Origin: Chitinophaga jiangningensis
GTDB lineage: Bacteria > Bacteroidota > Bacteroidia > Chitinophagales > Chitinophagaceae
Length of the DNA: 64,000 nt
NCBI RefSeq assembly: GCF_900142605.1
Contig: NZ_FRBL01000009.1
Location: forward strand, 1 to 64,000
Direction: 5' to 3'
In this document: piece after piece, positions 35,242 through 44,018 of the stretch
Position numbering within the stretch: the first letter of the stretch is position 1
Layout: each line of letters begins with the position of its first letter
Notes under the pieces: generated by a model
What the model was told of the DNA's origin: nothing
What the model saw: the letters and a program-made list of their open reading frames with translations, nothing else
Databases searched by the model: none
Program-made: the position numbers and the translations under genes

Positions 35242-38200
35242 TTATTGCTTTGGTTTTTTCCGGGGAGATGTAGTAGCTTTTTTCGCCTTAACTTTCGCCG
35301 CCGGCCTGGCTGCTGCAGGATCATCGGTGGCTTTGGCCGTTGCATCAGCCTTTTCCGCCGGCGCTGTTCCGGTGCTCAACGCCGCTGACTTGTCTGTCAA
35401 CGACTCCCTGGAAATATTTGCAGCCACATTTGCAGCAGGCGTAGTAACATTTTCTTTCGGGATCTCTTTTGTGAGATCATTGGCCGCTTTAGGTGCAACG
35501 GTAAACGTTGCTGCAGTTGCTTTTACCGGCTCCTTCGAAACATTCGCCGTAACAGTATTTGTATCCGGAGCAGTGGCTTTGTATCTGGAAACATCTTCAG
35601 CAGCAACTACATTCAATATGGCAGCAGGTGCCGGGCGATTCCTTTGCTCGCATGGAGACAGTACAGGCGCCGCTTTATATGGAATGATGATATGTTTAGG
35701 CACCGACACCAGTATAGACCTTGGTGTTGAAGGAATAGCGACTACCACACCTGTAAAATTTGTTTGCGCAAGCATGGCTGCTTCCACATCATCACAGTTT
35801 TCTGCTTTCATCAGCTTTTCTCCCAAATCGCTGTCTTTTTCTTCTCTTTCTCCGCGAATGCGGGTATCAGCTTCGCAACAATCCTTTTTGCATACAAACA
35901 TCGCAAAGTCTGCAATGAAGTCAACATAGGGTCGTTCTTCGATAAAGTTGATGATGGCAGAAGCATATATTTTCTGTCCGAATACAGGCACCGCATCTTC
36001 ATCAAATGCCCATGGGGTGAGGAAGCGCACAATTTCATCGTTGAGCTTCTTCAGGAAGTACCCCTTATCGGTGCCGTCTGTAAACTGCACCCTGAAGGCC
36101 ACCATTACCTGTTCATACAGTGGATTACGCGCACGCACCTTCACAAATGGAGAGGTACGCTGCTGCAGGTATTGTTCGATTTCCAGCAAAGTACGCCTGC
36201 TGGTCTTAGGTTGCAACGGATTAATCGCAGTCCGGTTTTTAAGGTTAGCCAGTGGCACCAATAACACATGGCCCGGCGCCTTCTGGGGTGGGCAGCAGAG
36301 TGGTTCCCCGTTAGGATTTGTAGCCACGGGCGAATGCCAGCAGATACAATCCGGATCTGTATGCGGAATAGTTTTCACTTTGTAAATGGAAGGATAGCGA
36401 TTCAGTACGAGATGCTCATAATCCCAGCTGGTGATGGCCCTTCCTTTATGGCGCAGGCGTTCGCTGACACGGGTATAAAACTCCTTACCCACTTCCTTAT
36501 GTTTACCATCGTAGGAAGCAAATGGTTGTTCCACCTTGCTTATTTCCGCCACCTTCACCGCCAGTTTGGAAATGCTGCCGGCAGGCAAAGCCGCATCAAA
36601 GTGACGCTGGTCATTATCCTGATCTTTAAACGTCACTTCTGTCGCCTGTGCTACCACATTGATCAAATGCGGGAAGCAGTTGGCATTGGAAGTTACGCTG
36701 GCGCAAAACCAGCTTAAGCCGGATGTGATTATCGTACTCGCATGGGTGATATCTTCCGGAACATCTATTTTGATAATACCGGTTGTTTGAAAACCATAAG
36801 TACCATCGCTTACGAGGCATTCGCCTGGTAACGGACGCCATTCGTTGTTGATGAGATACGACCAGTTTATCTGTGGCGGGTCTGTTTCATCATCTTCCGC
36901 GGTGCCGTCTGCAAATTCAAAGAGCAGCGACAGCGTTTGCAGCGGAGTAACGTTCTCGAGGCCGATAAAAAGCATTCCTTCCTCCTGCCAAAGTCCGGAA
37001 TATTGATTCAGACGGTTGCTATTGCTCAGCCCTGTGGCATGAAGCATCAGCTCGGCCATTATCAGGTCGTTGCGTTTTGGGTTTACTGACAGGTTGCCAC
37101 CTGCCAGGTATTTTGCGTTGTTTACCTTTCCCCCTTCTTCATCCAATGCCATACTGAATGGATCGGTGTAGGTAAACTGCGGCAGCAGCGTTTCATCTGC
37201 GTCAATGGGATCTTCCAGTGATTTACCACGCCGTAGTATTGCTTTGGCCAGGTAATTTCCTGAGTCGTTATAGTTGGTGGAAACACCGTTAGTATTAAAC
37301 TGCTTATCCAGCAGCTCAATTTCCGCCACACCAAATGGGTAAACGTGGAAGAACTGATCAATGCCACGTTCCAGGCTCAGCTGCCGGCTGACATATGACA
37401 CGGAGACCTGGTTAATTTCCAGCAGGGCTGCAATTTCCTGCGGCGGCGGTGGCGGTGGTGGAAACTCTCCTCCACCGGTAGAAGGATCATAGATATTAGT
37501 GATTTTCAGGAAGCCTTTGATGGTATTGGTATCCCAGGTAGTCACCGGTAGAATCGGGTCCCTGTAGAAGCTCAGTTGCTCCGGTGTTCCATTGTCATAT
37601 TCTGTAGTATAAACCTGCAGGATATCATGACTCAGTTCTTGCTGATTAAAGCTGCCATCTGTTCTGTCTTCCTGCGTGGACAACCGCCTCCATTGCCTGT
37701 CCTGCAATATATTAACTGCCACATCTGCGTTGGTGCTCAGGCCTGCCTGGTCACCCGTGCGCTCCACATTTACACCCAGTGCATCCAGTTCCTTATTAAA
37801 TACTTCTTCGCTACCGAGGTAGAATGATTTACCACGAACAGGGTAAAGTGTAAAAGGATCAAAAGGTTTGTTGCTGGCCTGAATACCGTAGTCATTCTGG
37901 ATGATCAGTTTTTTCAGCCCATCGAAATAGGGGCCGCTAAACTCCTTGGGATCGTAATTTACCTGGTTTCGCAATGACCCTACCCGCACTTCTATGGAAA
38001 AGCTGTCGGCTACCATTTCACGGTAGTCAGATGCGCTGAGGTTCAGCTCCGGGTCGAGCATGATGCGCATTACAGGGAAGGTGGTGTTAAATGCGTAGTC
38101 CTTATAGACTTCTTTCTTAAACCCAACCACTCCGGGTGCCTGCAAAGGAATATTTACCAGCAGACAGTAATCTCCTGTTGCGGTTTTATAGGGACAATAA

Positions 38201-39744
38201 GCCGGATATTCCGGTGTAGAATCCGGAAACACACCCGTATTGATTAAGGCTTCATATACGGCCGGCAGGCCATAAGTGTCTTTGATAGCTACTTCCAGCC
38301 ATTCTTTTTCCCCGCTGAAATAGAGCTTGAATGGCTGCATGGACGGCACCCTGTTTTCGGGTTCTATGAGTTTGCTGAGGCCATTAAACCGAAGTATCAG
38401 GAAACGGCGGCCACCTTCCAGCAGCAGTTGCGGTGAGGCCACGGCAAACCCGATACTGGTTTTATCATTTCTGTATTCCTCCGGAACGGGCTGGTCCAAA
38501 AGGCGACAGATGCGCTCACTGTATCGCTGCACTACGGTAGGGCCTTGACCGAAAGTAGGCCAGTGGGGATACTTATCCAGGAACTTGGCGCCTTGCCCGT
38601 CGAGCGAGTTGGCTATTGGCCGGGAATAGATGGTACGTATCGTTTTATTTCCCTCCTCTCCCTCGTCCGGATCTTTATCGATATAAATAGTTTTAAGTTC
38701 TTTTACTTTTGCCTGGTTTACGACCAACCCATCAGTGGTAAAATAGGTCTGTTCCTTACCCCCTGCATCCTTACCTGCACTGAGCGGCGTACCAGGTTCC
38801 ACGGCATAGGAAACCACATCTCTGGCCAGTTCAAAAATAACGTGGGCGCGGTCTGGAACGGAAGGCTTTTCTTCCAGGTGCAGCACATCGCGATAATAGA
38901 AGTCCAGCATCCGGCCGGTGATACCATTGGCCTGCTGTTGAGCCAGGCGGAACAACTGCAGAAAAGCGATGAATAGTCCCATGTGCGGCTGATGGGAAGG
39001 AAACTCCTTCAATGCAAACTGCATATAGGCTTCACCGTTATTCACCAGTTGCAGGAGTCCACCATAAAAACTCAGGAAAATTTCATCTATATAAAGTGAT
39101 GCATTCCTGATCATGTCCTCAGGGGTATCCCCGTCGTAGATAGAGTTATCCGCATCTATCGGGTCATTTACTTTCCAGAGGTCATCATTTTCGATATCAG
39201 TGAAATCGATCGTAATATTTTTCTTTACATCCACTGTGCGGTAGCCTTCCGCATAGGCAATCAGTTTTTTCACCTGTTCACTTAAGGTGGATTGGATAAG
39301 CAGGTGCAAGTCTGTCTGCAGCGGATTTCCCGGAATGGCAAGCGTATACCATTCATCCAACAGTACCATGATACTGACGATTGGTTTAAACAACGCTTCA
39401 TAGTTGTTGAGGTCCGGGATTTTATCCACCGAGGCACGCAACTGATCATAGGTAGCTTTCACCGATTCCGGTTTGGAAGTGCTGACAGCGGCTGCCAGTA
39501 CGGCCATATCCCGGCGGAAAAATTCCACCCAGCTGGGTTTCGCACCTGGCGAATCAATCGTATTTTCTGCTGCGGGCACATCATAGAATCGCAGCTGTTC
39601 GGCCAGTTTTTGGGCGAATAGCAGGAGGTCTTCTATGCTGCGTCCGTCGACCGCTGCGTAAGAAGGATCCAGGGCTGCCAGGAAGCGGTTCAGCTGTCCT
39701 GAGCCATCACGGGTAACTTCTGTATGACAATGACAATTACTCAT
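35242..39744 (-). CDS. eCIS baseplate J/gp47-like protein with Lys/Ala/Pro-rich tail
   Basis: A 1500-residue baseplate protein, the Afp11 equivalent by order and size; phage homologues form the wedge ring that triggers contraction. The C-terminal core around residues 1170-1330 carries the baseplate-J-like segment (YTRVSERLRHKGRAITSWDYE, then GHVLLVPLANLKNR...). Beyond ~1370 the composition changes abruptly to Ala/Thr/Lys/Pro-rich low complexity, ending in a strongly basic stretch (AAKVKAKKATTSPRKKPKQ) like the tail of a histone-H1-type protein. I know no structural reason for such a tail. The gp25-like gene is 56 bp upstream. Confidence 0.88.
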   Translation of the reverse strand: MSNCHCHTEVTRDGSGQLNRFLAALDPSYAAVDGRSIEDLLLFAQKLAEQLRFYDVPAAENTIDSPGAKPSWVEFFRRDMAVLAAAVSTSKPESVKATYDQLRASVDKIPDLNNYEALFKPIVSIMVLLDEWYTLAIPGNPLQTDLHLLIQSTLSEQVKKLIAYAEGYRTVDVKKNITIDFTDIENDDLWKVNDPIDADNSIYDGDTPEDMIRNASLYIDEIFLSFYGGLLQLVNNGEAYMQFALKEFPSHQPHMGLFIAFLQLFRLAQQQANGITGRMLDFYYRDVLHLEEKPSVPDRAHVIFELARDVVSYAVEPGTPLSAGKDAGGKEQTYFTTDGLVVNQAKVKELKTIYIDKDPDEGEEGNKTIRTIYSRPIANSLDGQGAKFLDKYPHWPTFGQGPTVVQRYSERICRLLDQPVPEEYRNDKTSIGFAVASPQLLLEGGRRFLILRFNGLSKLIEPENRVPSMQPFKLYFSGEKEWLEVAIKDTYGLPAVYEALINTGVFPDSTPEYPAYCPYKTATGDYCLLVNIPLQAPGVVGFKKEVYKDYAFNTTFPVMRIMLDPELNLSASDYREMVADSFSIEVRVGSLRNQVNYDPKEFSGPYFDGLKKLIIQNDYGIQASNKPFDPFTLYPVRGKSFYLGSEEVFNKELDALGVNVERTGDQAGLSTNADVAVNILQDRQWRRLSTQEDRTDGSFNQQELSHDILQVYTTEYDNGTPEQLSFYRDPILPVTTWDTNTIKGFLKITNIYDPSTGGGEFPPPPPPPQEIAALLEINQVSVSYVSRQLSLERGIDQFFHVYPFGVAEIELLDKQFNTNGVSTNYNDSGNYLAKAILRRGKSLEDPIDADETLLPQFTYTDPFSMALDEEGGKVNNAKYLAGGNLSVNPKRNDLIMAELMLHATGLSNSNRLNQYSGLWQEEGMLFIGLENVTPLQTLSLLFEFADGTAEDDETDPPQINWSYLINNEWRPLPGECLVSDGTYGFQTTGIIKIDVPEDITHASTIITSGLSWFCASVTSNANCFPHLINVVAQATEVTFKDQDNDQRHFDAALPAGSISKLAVKVAEISKVEQPFASYDGKHKEVGKEFYTRVSERLRHKGRAITSWDYEHLVLNRYPSIYKVKTIPHTDPDCICWHSPVATNPNGEPLCCPPQKAPGHVLLVPLANLKNRTAINPLQPKTSRRTLLEIEQYLQQRTSPFVKVRARNPLYEQVMVAFRVQFTDGTDKGYFLKKLNDEIVRFLTPWAFDEDAVPVFGQKIYASAIINFIEERPYVDFIADFAMFVCKKDCCEADTRIRGEREEKDSDLGEKLMKAENCDDVEAAMLAQTNFTGVVVAIPSTPRSILVSVPKHIIIPYKAAPVLSPCEQRNRPAPAAILNVVAAEDVSRYKATAPDTNTVTANVSKEPVKATAATFTVAPKAANDLTKEIPKENVTTPAANVAANISRESLTDKSAALSTGTAPAEKADATAKATDDPAAARPAAKVKAKKATTSPRKKPKQ

Positions 39745-39800
39745 CTGAAAATATTTTACTGCTGCAGTGTAATGCAGTGCGGTAAGTCATGTAAGTATGC

Positions 39801-40217
39801 TCAGGGTACAATATTGGTCCCTTCTTTCATATAGAATGGGAATACATAGTTGTACCTGGTGTTGGTAGTGATAATGGTATATTCCACGTTGACCATCAGG
39901 CGTCCGTCAGCCTGGAAAGGCGTGGCCACTACACTTTCCACAATGATCCGGGGCTCATGGTATACCAGCGCATCTTTCACAATTTTTTCAATCATTGCCA
40001 CCGTAGGAACATTCATCTGATCAAACACATGGGCCTGGAGGTTGCAGCCATAGTTAGGCAGCATCACTCTTTCTCCCGTGATGGTGTTCAGGATGATCTG
40101 GATGCTATTAAGGACAGCATCTTCACCGGAGGCCATTTCCTCTCCGTACCACTCCCGCCGGAATGTTGGCGGGAAGTTCCAGCCGGTACCGAGGAAAGAT
40201 TTATCTGTTGTTTCCAT
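39801..40217 (-). CDS. gp25-like baseplate protein (Afp9-like)
   Basis: A 138-residue protein of the IraD/gp25 family, part of the contractile-tail wedge. Characteristic sequence: AVLNSIQIILNTITGERVMLPNYGCNLQAHVF, with the family Arg replaced by other polar residues in places, and LMVNVEYTI near the end. It links sheath start to baseplate. The PAAR gene lies 32 bp upstream and the big baseplate gene 56 bp downstream. Confidence 0.92.
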   Translation of the reverse strand: METTDKSFLGTGWNFPPTFRREWYGEEMASGEDAVLNSIQIILNTITGERVMLPNYGCNLQAHVFDQMNVPTVAMIEKIVKDALVYHEPRIIVESVVATPFQADGRLMVNVEYTIITTNTRYNYVFPFYMKEGTNIVP

Positions 40218-40249
40218 TTGAATGATTTTCTGGGTGTTAACGTTTACGG

Positions 40250-40549
40250 CTATCCGCCGATTATTACGGTGTTACAGCCTGCTGTGATACTACCACCATG
40301 CGCAGTAGAATCGCCCATCCTGGCAGCGGGCTTGCCTCCGATCATGACGGTGGCCGAGCCTTTAACGATACTGTCGGGCGGTCCTGCGCAAGTACACATA
40401 CTCCCCACCGTTGCTGCAGGCATGCCGCCAATCAGTACGTTAGGCGTACCCGGAGGCATGATAGGTCCGCCGGTGTGCGGGGTACTTGCTGGTGGCGGAT
40501 TGGTCATGGGGCAGGTATGATTATCGCCTGCTCTTGCTGCTGCGGGCAT
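40250..40549 (-). CDS. PAAR-repeat spike tip protein (Afp10-like)
   Basis: A 99-residue PAAR protein that should form the sharp metal-bound tip of the spike. Repeats include MPAAARAGDNHTC near the start and GKPAARMGDSTAHGGS near the end, with VLIGGMPAATVG and CTC in the middle. There is no C-terminal toxin extension, so any cargo must be carried otherwise. It is 10 bp downstream of the VgrG-like spike gene, its structural partner. Confidence 0.95.
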   Translation of the reverse strand: MPAAARAGDNHTCPMTNPPPASTPHTGGPIMPPGTPNVLIGGMPAATVGSMCTCAGPPDSIVKGSATVMIGGKPAARMGDSTAHGGSITAGCNTVIIGG

Positions 40550-40559
40550 AACTGTATTT

Positions 40560-42197
40560 TTAATTAATTAATACCTGTAAACCTTTAATGGTCACATTGC
40601 CGGCACCTGCCGAAATAGTGATGCCACTGCTGTCCATGCTGATCTTATTCTGATTTTCGTCCTTAATTTCTAAGGCGCCAGCGTCGTTATTGAGCACCAC
40701 GGATTTTTCACCAGAGGATGTTTTCACGGACATGGTGAGGCGTTTGTTGGTATCGTCAAAAATCAGTTTCACATTTTCTTTGGTAACAATACCATATTGC
40801 TCGGCACCCTGTTGTTCAGGCAGCGGCGACTTGTGACTATCCTTACTATGCAGGCATCCAAGGATTACGGCGTCGCGGGGATCATCATTCAGAAATCCGA
40901 GAATGACTTCATCCTGTGGTTGTGGACGAAAATATACGCCCCTGTCAGGCCCTGCATCAAGTGTGGCCACTCTCGCCCATATCCCTTCATTTCCGGTATT
41001 GACGAGTGGTACGTGTACTTTCACACGGTACTGGCCTCCGTCTTCCTGGTCGTCTATATCCAGGACCACGCCTATCTGTAAACCGTTTACTCCCGGCAAT
41101 AATCCCGAAGCTGGTTTATCCATTACGTTTTCCTTTTTGTAGAACCAGTCTTCCTGCCAGCCAAACTGCACATCTGAATGCCAGTTGCCATCAAATTGAT
41201 GCAGTACTCCTGTAACGAATACGTCACCATTGAACCGGTCGCCTACACCATCCAGTGTAATGACGGTACCAGGTTTGAGGGCGGCATTTCCTTCCAGTCG
41301 CACCCTGCCTGTGATTTTTGACAGGCGGTTGCGCATGGCATATGCATCGGACCAGTCCTGCAGCTGGTCCTGGCTAAGATGGCCGGAGTGGTTTAGCAAC
41401 AGCTCTCCTTGCAATACACCGGCCAGTTCATCCGGGGAGATATTTCCGTTATCAGCAAAAGAAGAGCTGCCATTGCCGGAGGCTTCTACTTCCTGCTTGG
41501 TAAAATCCCAGGACTGGCTGGTGACCGCGGTTATTTGTCTGCGTGCATCCATTTCCGCTTCAAACTCATAAATATTATCGCCATAGGTGGCTGTGAGCAC
41601 CGGGCTTGAGCTGGTAGCCGGTTTTTTGACGATGAGTTTTCCATCGTCCGTAAATACCAGCATGCCATTGGCTTCGGCGCGGGTGAGCATAAAGTCCCAG
41701 TCAGTGGCGTCAAACTGCACCAGTTGTTTATGTGCAACGGTGGTACTTTCCACATCCGGCTGCAGGGCACCGGCCAGTTCTTCGATGGCCTCCTTATCGG
41801 TTTTATTAATGAAATACCGGTTTTTTCTGGCCATGGTGAGCTTTACGGCCTTGTCCTTTGCCTCCAGCATCAGTACCGCATGTCCCTGCTGTAAAGCCTT
41901 AATACCATGCTTTACGATGATCCCTTCAAAAACAGTTTCGGTATTGCCCTGGTAGCCCAGTTCTATAGAGATTTCATTACCAGGCTTAAACAGGCTTTCT
42001 GCGCTCAGCGGAAAGTCGCGGTCGGGCAATGAACCATCCAGCAGTACGACTTTTGCGGAAGCAATCTTGTTGAAAGACTTGTTGACGATAATTTGCGTCA
42101 CCAGTATCTCATTACTGATCGGACTACCGTTGACATACACCTTGAAGGATACCAGGTTTGTGTCCTGCTGTGTTCCGGGAGGAAGACTGTCTAACAT
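40560..42197 (-). CDS. VgrG-like spike protein (Afp8-like)
   Basis: A 545-residue spike protein combining gp27-like hub domains (1-~350), an OB-fold (QIGVVLDIDDQEDGGQYRVKV, ~375-395) with the PQPQDEVILGFLNDDPRDAVILG segment, and a C-terminal triple-stranded beta-helix-like repeat region (~465-545, ends in AGAGNVTIKGLQVLIN). A trimer should sit under the PAAR tip. Unlike many effector-carrying VgrGs it has no toxin extension. The LysM adaptor gene is 21 bp upstream. Confidence 0.93.
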   Translation of the reverse strand: MLDSLPPGTQQDTNLVSFKVYVNGSPISNEILVTQIIVNKSFNKIASAKVVLLDGSLPDRDFPLSAESLFKPGNEISIELGYQGNTETVFEGIIVKHGIKALQQGHAVLMLEAKDKAVKLTMARKNRYFINKTDKEAIEELAGALQPDVESTTVAHKQLVQFDATDWDFMLTRAEANGMLVFTDDGKLIVKKPATSSSPVLTATYGDNIYEFEAEMDARRQITAVTSQSWDFTKQEVEASGNGSSSFADNGNISPDELAGVLQGELLLNHSGHLSQDQLQDWSDAYAMRNRLSKITGRVRLEGNAALKPGTVITLDGVGDRFNGDVFVTGVLHQFDGNWHSDVQFGWQEDWFYKKENVMDKPASGLLPGVNGLQIGVVLDIDDQEDGGQYRVKVHVPLVNTGNEGIWARVATLDAGPDRGVYFRPQPQDEVILGFLNDDPRDAVILGCLHSKDSHKSPLPEQQGAEQYGIVTKENVKLIFDDTNKRLTMSVKTSSGEKSVVLNNDAGALEIKDENQNKISMDSSGITISAGAGNVTIKGLQVLIN

Positions 42198-42218
42198 GCT
42201 CAGTTCGGGTTTAAATAT

Positions 42219-42899
42219 TTATTTTTTGCCCAGTGGCGGGAATACCAATGTAGTACCAGGCTGCAGCTTCCTGAAGTTTTTAAGCTTGTTATGCTTAGCT
42301 ACCTGCAGGTAGTAATGCTGATTATTATAAATCTGATAAGTCATCAGCGGCAGGAGGTCCCCCTCCTCCACCATGCGGTGGTGCGTTAAGTCCGGTGACG
42401 ACAGCATGCTGACAATACTACCCAGTGCTTCCGGCGTACGTTCTGTAAATGTGGCGTTGATCTTAGCGCGTATAGGCAGCCCTGTGAGGTCAAACATGGT
42501 GTAGGTAACGGTGCTGGAATTGAGCACACAGTTACAGATAAAGGTGCCATATTGCACCAGCAGGGATGCCGGTTTATGCAGGATACCTCTCATGGAGGTG
42601 GTGGCTGCACGAAAGAGTATGATCTGTGCCGTCACAGGAATTTTCACCCCGTTGGTATTCACGCCGGTGCCATCAATCATCAGGTCCAGCGAGAAAGTCC
42701 GGGCCTTGGTACGCTGGTATTTCTGATCTGAGGTTGACCGCCCCGGGGCGGTGGACGAAATCCACTCCACATCTTCCTTGATGGCGAGTGAATCCGGGTT
42801 AAACATCGCCAGGAAGGGAGGTCCCATGGGGATCAGCTTATCGCTGACCGGTATGATCTTCAGATTAAAAGGCAGTTTTGCCGCACTTTGTGTGTCCAT
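42219..42899 (-). CDS. LysM-containing tube/baseplate adaptor (Afp7-like)
   Basis: A 226-residue protein; the C-terminal ~50 residues form a LysM-like module (DLLPLMTYQIYNNQHYYLQVAKHN... then PGTTLVFPP) and the N-terminal part is the tube-adaptor fold of phage gp53/eCIS Afp7. It should connect the inner tube to the spike hub. Its ATG overlaps the stop of the DUF5908 gene by one base (TAATG), so translation is coupled. It is 21 bp upstream of the spike gene. Confidence 0.88.
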   Translation of the reverse strand: MDTQSAAKLPFNLKIIPVSDKLIPMGPPFLAMFNPDSLAIKEDVEWISSTAPGRSTSDQKYQRTKARTFSLDLMIDGTGVNTNGVKIPVTAQIILFRAATTSMRGILHKPASLLVQYGTFICNCVLNSSTVTYTMFDLTGLPIRAKINATFTERTPEALGSIVSMLSSPDLTHHRMVEEGDLLPLMTYQIYNNQHYYLQVAKHNKLKNFRKLQPGTTLVFPPLGKK

Positions 42900-43060
42900 T
42901 ATCTTTCATTTTTTTCCCTGATGATTTCGAGCACTTTTTCTACCAAAGACGTATCGGCCGCGCTGGGTGGTGGCGTATTGGTTACCGATCCATTGCCACT
43001 ACTGGCAGATGGGGTTTCGATAACGGTTCTGATCACCACTTCATTTATTTGTACAGGCAT
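42899..43060 (-). CDS. DUF5908 small protein (Afp6-like position)
   Basis: A 53-residue protein found by reading the 160-bp gap on the minus strand; it begins MPVQINEVVIRTVIE and ends VEKVLEIIREKNER. The hydrophobic strand at the start, the Ser/Pro/Thr linker and the charged helix at the end fit DUF5908, a small protein regularly found here in Bacteroidota eCIS loci and in the position of Afp6/Pvc6. It starts 5 bp after the upstream tube gene stop and shares one base with the LysM gene start. Confidence 0.85.
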   Translation of the reverse strand: MPVQINEVVIRTVIETPSASSGNGSVTNTPPPSAADTSLVEKVLEIIREKNER

Positions 43061-43065
43061 GTTGC

Positions 43066-43533
43066 TTACATTTTTCGTTCGAAATACTGATAGGCCATTT
43101 CCAGCGTTTCAATGACGATACTGTTTTCGGTGGCCCTGAAGTCCGATGTTTTCCAGGAAACGGGGTAAGCCTGTACAATGTTCCATACGGCTGCAGGCTC
43201 ACCCGCTTCATCCATCAGGGTTACAACGATGTCCGCCGGTTTAAAGTCATATATCACTACTGTAAAGTAGGTGTTCATAGCCGACTTAAACCATTGCAGT
43301 AAGGCTGTACCTGTGAGCAACCCTCTTTTAAGAATAAGGTTGGTATACTTCGCTCTTTTAGGAAGCTTATAGACAAAGCGGTTTTCGCCACCTTCTTTCA
43401 GTTCTTCGGTTTCTATTTCGAAGTTGAGTCCACTTACTTCCTGGAAGCGTTGCTCTGTATCTGCATCAGCGCCGTCAACACCCACAAACTCCACTTTAAA
43501 ATGGAAGCCTGCCGGTGGATAATAGGTAGGCAT
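43066..43533 (-). CDS. Inner-tube protein, gp19-like (second copy)
   Basis: A 155-residue tail-tube protein. FRVEF-like opening (GFHFKVEFVGVDG), a central LILKRGLLTGTALLQWFK and a strand-rich end with ATENSIVIETLEMAYQYFE are standard for the gp19/Hcp-like family. It is longer and more acidic than its neighbour, consistent with a tube-initiator (Afp5-like) role at the baseplate end rather than the bulk tube. It follows the first tube gene by 2 bp. Confidence 0.92.
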   Translation of the reverse strand: MPTYYPPAGFHFKVEFVGVDGADADTEQRFQEVSGLNFEIETEELKEGGENRFVYKLPKRAKYTNLILKRGLLTGTALLQWFKSAMNTYFTVVIYDFKPADIVVTLMDEAGEPAAVWNIVQAYPVSWKTSDFRATENSIVIETLEMAYQYFERKM

Positions 43534-43535
43534 TA

Positions 43536-43970
43536 TCAGGCAGTTTTAAGAGTGATTCCTTCGTGCGCCAGGTCAGTGGACTCGATAGCAATTTCGTTAC
43601 CGGTTGCTTTGAGCCCCGGACCATCTACTTTCACCGGCCATGCTTGTGAGATAGTCCATACAAACACCGGGTTACCTTCATCATTTAGCAGGGAGATCAC
43701 CAGGTCGCGGCGCTCTACGTTTGGCTGTCCGTTATTGTTAAGCCATAGATAGAGTTCATTATTAGCCGCGGTGATACCTCTTTTCAGTGTGATGTTACCG
43801 GCTTTTTTGAGGCCCGGTCTTTTCAGAGGCAAGGTGGTGCCACTCATGAGGCCATCCCTGTAATCAATAGACTGCAGCTCCTGTGAAAGTCCGCTAACTT
43901 CAGAAAATCCAATATTATCGCCGCCCCAGGAAACTGAAAAATGGAAGACCGGTAATGGATAGTTTGCCAT
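43536..43970 (-). CDS. Inner-tube protein, gp19-like (main tube)
   Basis: A 144-residue tail-tube protein, probably the major tube subunit (Afp1-like). Family features: FHFSVSWGGDNIGFSEVSGL, then NITLKRGITAANNELYLWL, and the final strand GNEIAIESTDLAHEGITL. It lies 48 bp downstream of the sheath gene and 2 bp before the second tube gene. The pair share the same pattern along their length and are ancient duplicates. Confidence 0.93.
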   Translation of the reverse strand: MANYPLPVFHFSVSWGGDNIGFSEVSGLSQELQSIDYRDGLMSGTTLPLKRPGLKKAGNITLKRGITAANNELYLWLNNNGQPNVERRDLVISLLNDEGNPVFVWTISQAWPVKVDGPGLKATGNEIAIESTDLAHEGITLKTA

Positions 43971-44018
43971 TGTATTGTTTTTAGAAGATGATTAAAAAGT
44001 TTAGATCAGTACATCCAC

